NCBI GenBank assembly: GCA_903945175.1
Contig: CAJAUM010000015.1
Span: forward strand, 19,651-83,650
Direction of reading: 5' to 3'
Origin: an uncultured Bacteroidales bacterium
GTDB taxonomy: Bacteria; Bacteroidota; Bacteroidia; Bacteroidales; FEN-979
DNA length: 64,000 bases
The translations under genes and the position numbers were made by a program. The notes beneath the pieces were generated by a model. That model saw nothing but the letters and a program-made list of their open reading frames with translations. It did not search any database and was not told the origin of the DNA. Below, piece after piece: positions 8,524-17,878 of this stretch. How positions within the stretch are numbered: the stretch's first letter is position 1; every line of letters begins with the position of its first letter.

Positions 8524-8618
8524 CCCATAACATGCCGCTAATTCGCAACAATACTAACGCTTCGTTGCTTAGCGAAGATATTGCCTCTGATGCGTTTAGC
8601 GGCCACACGTTACCCGGC
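8524..8618 (+). other. attC-like integron recombination site (candidate)
   Basis: Ten bases after the antitoxin stop lies a long imperfect hairpin. The left arm ATAACATGCCGCTAA (8527-8541) pairs with the right arm TTAGCGGC-CACAC-GTTA (8596-8612). The unequal spacer between the TTAGCGGC and GTTA boxes (5 against 2 bases) resembles the asymmetric L and R boxes of attC sites. The outer box reads GTTACCC, which is not the strict GTTRRRY consensus. Nested inner arms (CTTCG/CGAAG; CAATA/TATTG) continue the fold. No integrase is present in the window. Confidence 0.5.
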
Positions 8619-8644
8619 TAAAATATTGTTTGAATACTGAAAAA

Positions 8645-8705
8645 GTAATGAAGTAATGGAGTAAAAGGTCGTGACGCGATTTTCGTCACGCGTCACGTGT
8701 CACGT
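8645..8705 (-). repeat. Composite repeat block (AATGRAGT then CGTGACG units)
   Basis: Contains AGTAATGAAGTAATGGAGT followed by CGTGACG and CGTCACG heptamers. The heptamers start six bases after the response-regulator stop and, in that gene's direction, carry TGA in each unit. Confidence 0.85.
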
Positions 8706-8709
8706 TTTT

Positions 8710-9372
8710 CTAGCTTACGATAATGCCTTTTGTAATTGCAATTTTCACAAGCTGAGCGGTGTTTCTCAGCTTAAGTTTTTTAAGGATGTTTGTTTTGTGG
8801 CGTTCTACGGTTTTATCGCTGATAAATAGTTTTTCGGCGATCTCTTTGGTGTAGAGTCCGTCGGCCAGAAGTTGAATGATTTCGATCTCGCGGGATGTTA
8901 GGGAGGTGTAATCTGCATTTTCGTCCGAATCGCTGGCATTGGAGTATTCGCGCAGCAGGATTCGTGAGATTTCTTCAGAGATATAGATGTCCCCGTTGTA
9001 GACCATCTCGATGGCTTTACCCAGCTCCATTTTGGTGGCATTCTTGGAGACAAATCCCTTGGCGCCGCTCTTGAACATCTTTTTGATATACACCGGGTGG
9101 TCGTACATCGAGAGGGCGATCACCTTCACCCAGGGCATTTTGGCGTCGATGATCCTGGTAGCCTCGATCCCGTTCATTTTCGGCATGTTGATGTCCATCA
9201 GGATCACATCGGGTTTTTCCTTCTCCAGCAGGGTCATCAGGTCAAGTCCGTTCAGGGCTGTTCCGATGACCTCAATATTTTGAAGTGAGTTCAGCAAAAT
9301 CATCAGCGAATGCAGGATGATGGCCTGGTCTTCGGCGATCATCAGTTTGATGGTTTTGGCGGGTGGGGTCAT
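8710..9372 (-). CDS. NarL/FixJ-family response regulator
   Basis: 220 residues. The N-terminal receiver domain has the acidic pair in MIAEDQ (E14, D15), the phospho-acceptor D60 in VILMDINMP, and the conserved Lys in GAKGFVSKNA. The C-terminal LuxR-type helix-turn-helix is LTSREIEIIQLLADGL through DKTVERHKTNILKKL (about 150-200). It is a DNA-binding two-component regulator. No kinase is adjacent; the nearest is the PAS kinase 32 kb away. It is divergent from the giant adhesin gene and could regulate it, but only position suggests this. Confidence 0.93.
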   Translation of the reverse strand: MTPPAKTIKLMIAEDQAIILHSLMILLNSLQNIEVIGTALNGLDLMTLLEKEKPDVILMDINMPKMNGIEATRIIDAKMPWVKVIALSMYDHPVYIKKMFKSGAKGFVSKNATKMELGKAIEMVYNGDIYISEEISRILLREYSNASDSDENADYTSLTSREIEIIQLLADGLYTKEIAEKLFISDKTVERHKTNILKKLKLRNTAQLVKIAITKGIIVS

Positions 9373-9757
9373 ATTTTACCAGTAACAAGGTGACAAGGTG
9401 ACAAGGTGACAAGGTAAAAGGGTGAAACAGTAATGAAGTAATTTTTTATTGTTTAAAATTATATTTTTTTTACCTTTGCACGAACTCCTGACATTTCTAG
9501 CCTGTAAATGTAATCTATATGTTTGCAGATTGATGTGACGGGTTATTTTATCTCATAGAAATACGAGAAAGCCGTCACCTTATTGGGGCCTCTCTCAAAA
9601 ACATAAATAATATTCAAAAAATATGCATGATAACCCCTATGTTTACAATATATTCGCCTTCTTTTATATCCCCAAAAAATGGATATTTCTTCAACTTATT
9701 GTAGGTTAGAGCTTTATGGTTTGCGACTCAAAACTCAACATATTTTCCCGTATATAA
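9373..9757 (+). promoter_or_regulatory. Divergent intergenic region with promoter and long leader of the giant adhesin gene
   Basis: 9381-9430 is an octamer array (GTGACAAG). A good Bacteroidota promoter follows: TTG at 9449-9451, 19 bases, then -7 box TACCTTTG at 9471-9478. The implied leader is about 270 bases. It contains a hairpin with arms GTGACGG (9535-9541) and CCGTCAC (9572-9578), followed by A/T-rich sequence. No riboswitch class was recognised. Confidence 0.6.
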
Positions 9758-12700
9758 ATGAATTATCAACTAAACAATAAATCTATGAAAGCAATGTACA
9801 ATTTTAAAAAAATTGCATCAAAGCTGAGAGGGTTATTTCTTATAATGATTCTTTTGGCTTCGATTTTTAATGAGGCTCGAGCGATCGGGTTAGAGGTCTC
9901 GGTCACAAGCCCGATTGCGGTTTGTGCCAATGCCAACTTCAGTATCGCAGGAACGGCCACTGCCACAATAGGGGGTGAGATTTCTTATTATCTTCAGTTG
10001 CAAGGGCCAAGTCCTTCTCTTAACATTATTGGGTCTATAGAACCTATGCCTATTGTATGGGTAGGGGCTGGGTTAAAAGAATTTGATATTAGTACTGCAG
10101 TATTCTCCCCAATAACACAGGGAGGAACCTATACTTTGACAGTGAGAACTATAGGTGCCCCTGCAGAAACAGGTTTTACTTCTATAATTATTGATCTGGT
10201 TCCAATTCCAACTGTTGACCTGACCTCCGCCGTCGGAACAGATGCGCAGCGGAAATGTATCACCAGTGCAACCATTGATCCAATAACCTATGCAGTGAGT
10301 GGTACGACCACGACGACTGTTTCAGGATTGCCAACGGGTGTGACAGGATCATATAGCGCTGGTATATTCACCATTTCAGGAACACCAGTTGCCGCAGGGG
10401 TCTCAACTTACGTTGTAACTACAGTGAGCGGAGTCAATTGTTCAACATCAAAGAGCGGTACCATCACGGTTGACGCTGTACCCACCGTTACACTTTCTTC
10501 AGCGGTCGGAACAGATGCGCAGCGGAAATGTATCAACACTGCGATTACCAATATTACGTATGCCGTCAGCGGCACAACCTCCACGACTGTTTCCGGATTA
10601 CCGGCAGGCGTATCGGGGAGTTTGAGCGCAGGAACCTTTACCATAAGCGGTACGCCGACAACAACTGTTGGAAGTCCGTTTACCTATACTGTAACCAATG
10701 TTAACGGAGCATGTTCTGCAACTGCCACCGGCACAATAACTGTTGATGCTGTGCCGACCGTCACTTTGACATCAGGAAACAATCTTCAGTCTATATGTAT
10801 CATTAACCCTATCGCTAATATAACTTATACTGTTAGCGGCACCACCACCACCACTGTTACCAACTTACCGGCCGGTATTACTGGCAGTTTGAGCGGAACA
10901 ACCTTTACCATCAGCGGAACTCCAACAGCATCTGGAACATATTTTTATACTGTAACCAATGTTAACGGAGCCTGTTCTGCAACTGCATCGGGTACCATTT
11001 CGGTAGATCCTGTGCCAACAATCAATCTGACCTCTGCCAATAATGTACAAACCATATGTGTTGGTGCTGCAATTGGTAATATACTTTATACTGTGAGCGG
11101 CACCTCCACCACCACTGTTTCCGGTTTACCGGCAGGAGTGACAGGTAGTTTAAGCGCAGGAACCTTTACCATCAGCGGTACCCCAACTACAGCAGTCGGA
11201 AGCCCGTTTAATTATACGGTAACCAATGTGAACGGAGCCTGTTCTGCAACGGCCACCGGTACCATCACGGTAAATGCCCTTCAATCTATTACCCCGGCAT
11301 CTGCCACAGGCACGGTTTGTCAGAATGCTGCTTTGTCACCCTCCATTGTTTATACCATTGGCGGTTCGGCAACAGGAGCTTCAATAACTGGCGGCACATT
11401 GCCTTCAGGTTTGGTTGGCACCTTTACCGGAACAACGTTCACCATCAGCGGAACCGTAAGCGGAACTGCTACACCAACCACCTATAATTTCACAGTTACT
11501 ACCTCAGGGGCTAATTGTACTCCTGTAAGTGCAACCGGTTCAATTACGGTGAATCAAAGCCCGATTGTTACCTGGGATGCAACTTCCGGAACACAAACAC
11601 CCACTACCTGCGTTAATGGTGCGATCATTCCGATCGTATACAATATAGGTGGCGCATGGTCAACCATCACCATCACAGGATTACCTGCCGGTATGACTGG
11701 AATGTACAATAACTTTACTTATAAGTATACAATCAGCGGATCGCCGAGTGCTGTTGGTACATTTAACTACACTTTGACGGCAGACAACGATTTATGCGGT
11801 GGCGCCACCGGCGTAGGAACAATTACCGTTGTTGCTATACCGACAGCCCCTGTTGCCGGAGACTTCATTCAGCCAACATGTACTGTACCCACGGGTAGCG
11901 TTACGTTGAGCGGATTGCCATCCACAGGCATATGGACAGTCACACTCGCTCCTGGCGGCACAACTACAGGAACAGGTACTACGCTTACATTAAGTGGACT
12001 TGCTTCAGGTAATTACAGCGCAACTGTTGCGAATTCAGCGGGATGTATTTCAAGTCCTGTCACTTTTGCTATCAGCGCTGCACCTGTTGTACCAACTGCT
12101 CCGGTAGTCGGAACCATTGTTCAGCCGACCTGCTCCCTGGCAACAGGAAGCGTAACACTGACAGGATTACCTGCTACCGGCTCATGGACCGTTAACATCG
12201 CGGGAGTGGCTCCAGTAACAGGAACCGGTACATCTACAACCATTGTCGGTCTTGCTGCAGGCACATACACAGCAACTGTAACAAATTCTGCAACTTGTAC
12301 CTCAGTGGCATCAGCCAACATTGTGATCAATACACAACCGGGAACTCCGACCATTACCGGAACAACACCTGGCAGCCGCTGCGGCGCAGGCACTGTTACC
12401 TTATCAGCCACTGCTTCTGCAGGAACTGTTAACTGGTACACCAGCGCAACAGCCACATCAACAGTTTTTGTTGGAGGTACTTATACTACAGGAACACTTT
12501 CGGCAACTACCACCTATTACGTAGATGCGACATCAGGGTCCTGTACAACCGCTACAAGAACAACGGTGACGGCTACTGTTAACCCGGTACCAACGGCTAC
12601 CATCAGTGGAACAGCAACTGTATGTCAGAATGCAACGGCCCTCATCACCTTTACAGGTATCGGCGGAACCGCACCATATACCTTTACCTATGATGTGAAC

Positions 12701-15700
12701 GCCGGAACTGCAACAACAGTGACGACCGTGACCGGAAATAGTGTAACGGTATCAGCTTCAACAGGCACGGCAGGCACCTATATATATAGTCTGTTGTCTG
12801 TACAGGATGCAAATATCTGTTCAAGTACACAAACGGGAACAGCAACTGTTACAGTAAATGCGATATCAACACTTGCATTGACTTCCGGTTCTAACAACCA
12901 GAGTTTGTGTATCGGTGGCGCAATCGGAACGATTGTTTATACCTATGGTGGGGCCACAACGGCCGTTACCTCCAGCGGACTCCCGACAGGTTTGAGTACC
13001 AATACCAATTTGGGTTTAAAAACCTTTACCATCACAGGAACTCCAACTCAATCAGGTACATTCAATTATACAATTACTGCTGCAAGCGCACTTTGCGGCT
13101 CTGCTACGGCTACCGGAACAATCACAGTGGGCGCTATCGCAACTGCACCGGTGGTAGGTACCATCACCCAACCAACCTGTGCCGTTTCAACGGGCAGCGT
13201 GGCCCTGAGCGGATTACCTGCAACGGGAATGTGGACACTGGTATTTAGTCCATCAACAGGTGGAACCTATACCGGTACTGGTACTACAACTACCATCTCT
13301 GGTCTGGCCGCCGGAACCTATACGGCAACAGTAGCTACCTACATCGGATGTACTTCACCGGCTTCTGCCAGTATGGTGATCAATGCTGCACCGGCTGTAC
13401 CTACTGTACCAGTCGTTGGAACCATTGTAAATCCAACATGTATTGTTGCAACAGGAAGTGTGACACTGACCGGATTACCTTCAACGGGTACCTGGACTGT
13501 TACGCTGAACCCCGGCGCATTAACTACATCAGGAACCGGAACATCTACAACCATTGCCGGACTTGCTTCGGGTACCTATACAGCAACAGTTACAAACGCT
13601 GCAGTATGTACCTCGGCCGTATCTGCTAATATCGTCATCAGCGCTGTACCAACACAGGTACCACCGACCGTTGGCGCTATTACCCAGCCAACCTGTACAG
13701 TCGCTACTGGTAGTGTTGCATTGAGCAACCTGCCTGCCGGCACCTGGACAGTCACAATCAATCCGGGCGCGCTTGTTACATCGGGCACCACCACAAGTAC
13801 AGTTATTTCTAACTTACCTGCCGGTGCAACCTATACTGCTGTTGTTACAAATTCAGGTGGATGTACCTCGGTACCATCTGCTGACATTGTTATCAATGCA
13901 CAGCCGGTTGCTACTGCTCCTGTTATTGGCGCCATTACCCAACCAACATGTACTGTTGCAACAGGTACTGTAGCTTTGAGCGGATTACCTGCAACTGGAA
14001 CCTGGACACTTACATTCAGTCCTGCATCAGGTGGAACCTACACAGGTACGGGTACAACCAAAACTGTGACAGGCCTTGCAGCGGGCACCTATACCGCTAC
14101 AGTGACCAATGCATCGGGATGTACATCTCCTGCATCGGCTAACATTGTTATCAATGCACAGCCTACTGCACCGTCAGCGCCTGTTGTTGGAACCATTACC
14201 CAACCGACATGTTCTGTTGCAACGGGTAGTGTGGCATTGAGCGGCTTACCTGCTACAGGTGTTTGGACAGTTATTTTCTATCCGACAGGTGGAACATTTA
14301 CGGGCACAGGTACCACTACAACCAAATCAGGTTTGGTTGCTGGCACCTATACCGCAACTGTCACCAACGCTGATGGATGCACCTCCGTAGCATCTGCAAG
14401 TATTGTAATCAATGCTCAGCCTGCTACACCTACAGCCCCGACCGTTGGAGCCATTGCCCAACCAACGTGTACTTTAGCAACGGGCAGTGTTGTATTGAAT
14501 GGCTTACCTGCAGCTGGTACCTGGACAGTAACAATCAATCCTGGCGCCATCGTGAAGACAGGTACAGGTGTGACTACTACAGTTACCGGCCTTGTTGCCA
14601 ACACCTATACTGCTGTTGTAACCAATGCAGCCGGATGTACTTCGGTAGCGTCGGCCAACATCGTGATCAATGCGCAGCCTTCCACACCTACAGCTCCTGT
14701 TGTTGGAACCATTACCCAACCAACATGTTCTGTAGCTACGGGTAGTGTTGTACTGAACGGCTTACCTGCCACCGGAACCTGGACCATTAACCCGGGAGCC
14801 ATTACAGGCACAGGCGTCAGCACAACCATCGCGGGATTAGTTCCAGGCACATACAATTACACTGTTACCAATGCTGCAGGTTGTACCTCACCGGCATCGG
14901 ACAATATTGTAATCAATGTTCAGCCTGCTACCCCGGTTGCCACAGCTTCGAACAACGGACCAATGTGTGCTGGTTTGACCCTCAACTTGATCGGAGGACC
15001 TGCTGGCATGACATCGTATGCATGGAGCGGACCGAACGGATTTACCTCCACGGTTCAGAACCCAACCATTGCCAACGTGACTGCAGCTGCAGCGGGTGTT
15101 TACTCACTCGTTGTTACCAATGCAGCTGGTTGTAGTTCAGTAGCTGCCACCACTACGGTAGTTATCAATGCTACTCCTGTTGCTACAGCGGCGAACAACG
15201 GACCAATGTGCGAAGGTGGAACACTGAATCTCTACGGACAGCCTGCAGGCGCTTCAAGTTACCTGTGGGTCGGACCGAACGGATACACATCCAACGTTCA
15301 GAACCCGGTTATCACCAACGTGACTGCTGCTGCTACTGGTCAGTATGTATTGCTTGTGACCAATTCCAATGGCTGCCAGGGTGTAGCCGTTACTTCAGTG
15401 ACCATCTATGCTAAACCAGCTACGACGGCAACGAACAACGGACCACTCTGCTCAGGGTCAACACTGAACCTGGTTGGCGGACCTGACGGTATGGTTTCCT
15501 ATGCATGGACTGGACCCAATGGATATACCTCCAACGTTCAGAACCCGACGATCGCCAATGCAACCGTTGCCAATGCAGGTGTTTACACACTGCTTACAAC
15601 GAATGATAACGGATGTTCTGCATCAGCGAATACCACAGTTGAAGTGAACCCGATTCCGGAAACTCCAGTTGTTACTCAGAATGGCATGGTTCTGACCAGC

Positions 15701-16144
15701 AGTGTATCTGCAGGCAACCAGTGGTACTACAATGGTACAGCCATACCGGGTGCAACAGATCAGACCTACACTGTAACACACAATACCGGTTGGTACTGGG
15801 TGATGGTTACCTTAAACGGTTGTTCATCCCCGATTTCCAACAAGGTATGGGTTGAGGTGGTTGGTGTTCCTGAAATGCCGGCATCTGCATCCTTCAGCAT
15901 CTATCCTGTGCCAAACAATGGCGAATTTACCGCCTCCATCCGTTACCCGGTTGACGACACCTTCACCATCGTGGTTTATAACCAGCTTGGCGAACAGTTG
16001 TACGAACTGCGCAATGCGGTGACAACTGGTGGTAAGCTCGACACCCAGATCGACCTCCGTCCTATTCCAAGCGGAACCTACACCGTAGTGTTCAGGAATA
16101 GCACTTACAAGGTTGTGAAGAGGATGATCGTGTTCAACAAATAG
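9758..16144 (+). CDS. Giant T9SS-exported repeat adhesin (Ig-like/PKD-like repeats)
   Basis: 2128 residues. A basic, hydrophobic N-terminal signal sequence (FKKIASKLRGLFLIMILLAS) is present; ATG 9785 is an equally good start. Three repeat types follow. The first is about 85-residue Ig-like units with TTTVSGLPAGVTGS and TNVNGACSATATGTI (about 150-520). The second is about nine units of some 75-80 residues with QPTCxVATGSVxLxGLPATGTW and AGTYTATVTNAxGCTS (about 700-1725). The third is three PKD-like units with NNGPMC and YxWxGPNGYTSNVQNP (about 1725-1960). The protein ends in a type A T9SS sorting domain (FSIYPVPNNGEF to the C-terminus). Each unit has two regularly spaced Cys. It is probably a surface or released adhesin or filament, comparable in build to SprB-type proteins. 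Confidence 0.9.
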   Translation: MNYQLNNKSMKAMYNFKKIASKLRGLFLIMILLASIFNEARAIGLEVSVTSPIAVCANANFSIAGTATATIGGEISYYLQLQGPSPSLNIIGSIEPMPIVWVGAGLKEFDISTAVFSPITQGGTYTLTVRTIGAPAETGFTSIIIDLVPIPTVDLTSAVGTDAQRKCITSATIDPITYAVSGTTTTTVSGLPTGVTGSYSAGIFTISGTPVAAGVSTYVVTTVSGVNCSTSKSGTITVDAVPTVTLSSAVGTDAQRKCINTAITNITYAVSGTTSTTVSGLPAGVSGSLSAGTFTISGTPTTTVGSPFTYTVTNVNGACSATATGTITVDAVPTVTLTSGNNLQSICIINPIANITYTVSGTTTTTVTNLPAGITGSLSGTTFTISGTPTASGTYFYTVTNVNGACSATASGTISVDPVPTINLTSANNVQTICVGAAIGNILYTVSGTSTTTVSGLPAGVTGSLSAGTFTISGTPTTAVGSPFNYTVTNVNGACSATATGTITVNALQSITPASATGTVCQNAALSPSIVYTIGGSATGASITGGTLPSGLVGTFTGTTFTISGTVSGTATPTTYNFTVTTSGANCTPVSATGSITVNQSPIVTWDATSGTQTPTTCVNGAIIPIVYNIGGAWSTITITGLPAGMTGMYNNFTYKYTISGSPSAVGTFNYTLTADNDLCGGATGVGTITVVAIPTAPVAGDFIQPTCTVPTGSVTLSGLPSTGIWTVTLAPGGTTTGTGTTLTLSGLASGNYSATVANSAGCISSPVTFAISAAPVVPTAPVVGTIVQPTCSLATGSVTLTGLPATGSWTVNIAGVAPVTGTGTSTTIVGLAAGTYTATVTNSATCTSVASANIVINTQPGTPTITGTTPGSRCGAGTVTLSATASAGTVNWYTSATATSTVFVGGTYTTGTLSATTTYYVDATSGSCTTATRTTVTATVNPVPTATISGTATVCQNATALITFTGIGGTAPYTFTYDVNAGTATTVTTVTGNSVTVSASTGTAGTYIYSLLSVQDANICSSTQTGTATVTVNAISTLALTSGSNNQSLCIGGAIGTIVYTYGGATTAVTSSGLPTGLSTNTNLGLKTFTITGTPTQSGTFNYTITAASALCGSATATGTITVGAIATAPVVGTITQPTCAVSTGSVALSGLPATGMWTLVFSPSTGGTYTGTGTTTTISGLAAGTYTATVATYIGCTSPASASMVINAAPAVPTVPVVGTIVNPTCIVATGSVTLTGLPSTGTWTVTLNPGALTTSGTGTSTTIAGLASGTYTATVTNAAVCTSAVSANIVISAVPTQVPPTVGAITQPTCTVATGSVALSNLPAGTWTVTINPGALVTSGTTTSTVISNLPAGATYTAVVTNSGGCTSVPSADIVINAQPVATAPVIGAITQPTCTVATGTVALSGLPATGTWTLTFSPASGGTYTGTGTTKTVTGLAAGTYTATVTNASGCTSPASANIVINAQPTAPSAPVVGTITQPTCSVATGSVALSGLPATGVWTVIFYPTGGTFTGTGTTTTKSGLVAGTYTATVTNADGCTSVASASIVINAQPATPTAPTVGAIAQPTCTLATGSVVLNGLPAAGTWTVTINPGAIVKTGTGVTTTVTGLVANTYTAVVTNAAGCTSVASANIVINAQPSTPTAPVVGTITQPTCSVATGSVVLNGLPATGTWTINPGAITGTGVSTTIAGLVPGTYNYTVTNAAGCTSPASDNIVINVQPATPVATASNNGPMCAGLTLNLIGGPAGMTSYAWSGPNGFTSTVQNPTIANVTAAAAGVYSLVVTNAAGCSSVAATTTVVINATPVATAANNGPMCEGGTLNLYGQPAGASSYLWVGPNGYTSNVQNPVITNVTAAATGQYVLLVTNSNGCQGVAVTSVTIYAKPATTATNNGPLCSGSTLNLVGGPDGMVSYAWTGPNGYTSNVQNPTIANATVANAGVYTLLTTNDNGCSASANTTVEVNPIPETPVVTQNGMVLTSSVSAGNQWYYNGTAIPGATDQTYTVTHNTGWYWVMVTLNGCSSPISNKVWVEVVGVPEMPASASFSIYPVPNNGEFTASIRYPVDDTFTIVVYNQLGEQLYELRNAVTTGGKLDTQIDLRPIPSGTYTVVFRNSTYKVVKRMIVFNK

Positions 16145-16181
16145 GAGGGTTAGTAACACTCTTACGGATTCTTACAGAAAG

Positions 16182-16208
16182 AGCCGCCTCACAAGGGCGG
16201 CTTTTTCT
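16182..16208 (+). terminator. Rho-independent terminator of the adhesin gene
   Basis: Stem AGCCGCC/GGGCGGCT with a short loop and a CTTTTTCTT tail, 38 bases after the stop. It is one of only three clear hairpin terminators in the window. Confidence 0.9.
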
Positions 16209-16218
16209 TATAAGAATA

Positions 16219-16374
16219 TTGAGTTACCACACCGCCACTGCCTGTCACTCGATTGGGGAGAATAATCGTTACCACACCGCAGCTACGTCTGTCACTCGAT
16301 AGTATTTATGAGGTATTCCGCATTCCCATCACCGCTCCAGACTAAGGCTGCTCATGTGGTAACATATTATTCTC
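16219..16374 (+). repeat. Palindromic repeat cluster A
   Basis: One isolated short arm (GTTACCACACCGCCACTG-CCTGTCACTCGAT, 16221-16253) is followed by a full element (16258-16374). The full element begins GAGAATAATCGTTACCACA and ends TGTGGTAACATATTATTCTC. The inner arms read ACGTCTGTCACTCGAT and CACCGCTCCAGACTAAGGCTG. It has inverted ends and no coding capacity, and is MITE- or REP-like. Confidence 0.85.
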
Positions 16375-16458
16375 TTTACGAATTTTTCCGTCACGCGTCA
16401 CAGTTTTTCGTTCTGAAGAGGACTTTTCAGCAAGTATCATTTTACTATTTTATTTACC

Positions 16459-16495
16459 TACAATATTGGAATTGAATTCCAATATTGTATATTTG
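16459..16495 (+). promoter_or_regulatory. 31-bp palindrome overlapping the promoter of the ATPase gene
   Basis: Two perfect 15-bp arms, TACAATATTGGAATT and AATTCCAATATTGTA, surround a central G (16459-16489). The arm end overlaps the -7 box TATATTTG (16488-16495). The ATG at 16500 follows after four bases, so the mRNA is probably leaderless and a dimeric repressor on the palindrome would block it. Confidence 0.7.
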
Positions 16496-16499
16496 TACC

Positions 16500-17660
16500 A
16501 TGATTAAGCGAAATGCTGAAGAATCCTTAAGGAGTCTCGCTGCACAATTCAAGGCAGTGGCGGTTATTGGACCAAGACAATCGGGAAAAACCACCCTGAC
16601 GCGTTTTGTGTTTCCTGACAAGCCCTATGTAAGTCTGGAAAACCCTGATACCAGGCGGTTTGCAATGGAAGACCCCAGGGGTTTTTTAGCTCAGTTTCCC
16701 GATGGAGCCGTGTTGGACGAGGCACAGCGCCAACCTGAACTTTTTTCGTACCTGCAACAGATCCTGGATGAATCGCCTGTACCCGGGAAATTCATCATCA
16801 CAGGGTCCAATAATTTTCTATTACAGGCTAATATTTCCCAGAGCCTGGCCGGAAGAATTGCATACCTGGTACTTTTACCGTTTTCTGTATTCGAATTACC
16901 TTTCAAGATTGATCAGAATTTCCGGGAGCTGATATTCAAAGGCTTTTTCCCACCCCTGTTTGATCAACCGATTGAACCGGTTTCATGGTACGATAATTAT
17001 CTCAGGACCTATGTAGAACGGGATGTCAGGCAACTCAAAAACATCAGCGACCTCCACACATTCGAACGCTTTTTAAGGTTGTGTGCCGGCCGCACAGGCC
17101 AATTGCTTAACATGAGCAACCTCGCGATCGAAACAGGGGTTGATAATAAAACGGTGGCGGCATGGATCAGCGTGCTGGAAAGCAGCTTTATCGTCTACAG
17201 GCTTCACCCACATCACCGGAATTTCAACAAGCGGGTTGTAAAAATGGCCAAACTCTATTTTTATGATACCGGATTGGCCTGCAGCCTGCTTGGAATTCGA
17301 ACTGAAGCGCAATTGACCTGGCATCCTGCGGGTGGAAGTTTGTTTGAGAATTTTGTTATCAATGAACTTGTCAAATTCCGCTTCAACCGCGGCCAGGCGC
17401 ATAATCTGTACTTCTGGAGGGACAGTGTTGGGCACGAAATTGATGTGATCATCGAACAGGGGAAAAATCTCTATCCCGTTGAAATTAAATCGGGGCAAAC
17501 CATAACTCCTGAATACTTCAGGAACCTCTCATTCTGGCAATCGCTGTATGGAGAGACCAATGCCACGGTGGTGTATGCCGGAAAAGCCAGCCAGCATCGC
17601 AGCAATGGCGTCGAAATCATTCCCTGGCATGAACTTGAGATCCTGGATAAGGAATATTAG
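16500..17660 (+). CDS. AAA ATPase with DUF4143-type C-terminal domain
   Basis: 386 residues from ATG 16500; the longer TTG frame at 16485 would start inside the promoter. Walker A is VIGPRQSGKTTL (residues 22-33) and Walker B is AVLDEAQRQPEL. The arginine-containing segment IITGSNNFLL is typical of this AAA_14 group. The C-terminal half (FLRLCAGRTGQLLN to PVEIKSGQT) matches DUF4143, with a PD-(D/E)XK-like EIDVIIEQGKNLYPVEIK segment. The family is common in Bacteroidota and archaeal genomes; its physiological role is poorly known. The last codons and the TAG stop lie in the inverted end of a palindromic repeat. Confidence 0.88.
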   Translation: MIKRNAEESLRSLAAQFKAVAVIGPRQSGKTTLTRFVFPDKPYVSLENPDTRRFAMEDPRGFLAQFPDGAVLDEAQRQPELFSYLQQILDESPVPGKFIITGSNNFLLQANISQSLAGRIAYLVLLPFSVFELPFKIDQNFRELIFKGFFPPLFDQPIEPVSWYDNYLRTYVERDVRQLKNISDLHTFERFLRLCAGRTGQLLNMSNLAIETGVDNKTVAAWISVLESSFIVYRLHPHHRNFNKRVVKMAKLYFYDTGLACSLLGIRTEAQLTWHPAGGSLFENFVINELVKFRFNRGQAHNLYFWRDSVGHEIDVIIEQGKNLYPVEIKSGQTITPEYFRNLSFWQSLYGETNATVVYAGKASQHRSNGVEIIPWHELEILDKEY

Positions 17661-17810
17661 TTACCACAGCGCCACTGCGGCTGTCACGCGATAGGGGCAG
17701 TAGGTTACCACACCGCCACTGCGCCTGTCACTCGATGTATTATATGGCTTATTTTTTACTTATCACCGTTCCAGGCTAAGGTGGCTTATGTGTTAACTCA
17801 TTATTCTCAC
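17651..17810 (+). repeat. Palindromic repeat cluster B
   Basis: A short arm starts with GAATATTAGTTACCACA, overlapping the ATPase stop, and runs to CTGTCACGCGAT (17651-17692). A full element follows (about 17703-17810), with CACCGCCACTGCGCCTGTC on the left and CACCGTTCCAGGCTAAGGTG then GTGTTAACTCATTATTCTC on the right. Confidence 0.85.
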
Positions 17811-17878
17811 AGTTGAGTAAGAGCTGCAATGGGGTGACTGACTGTTCCTTAAAAGAAAAGCTGCGGAGTGGTGAATGA

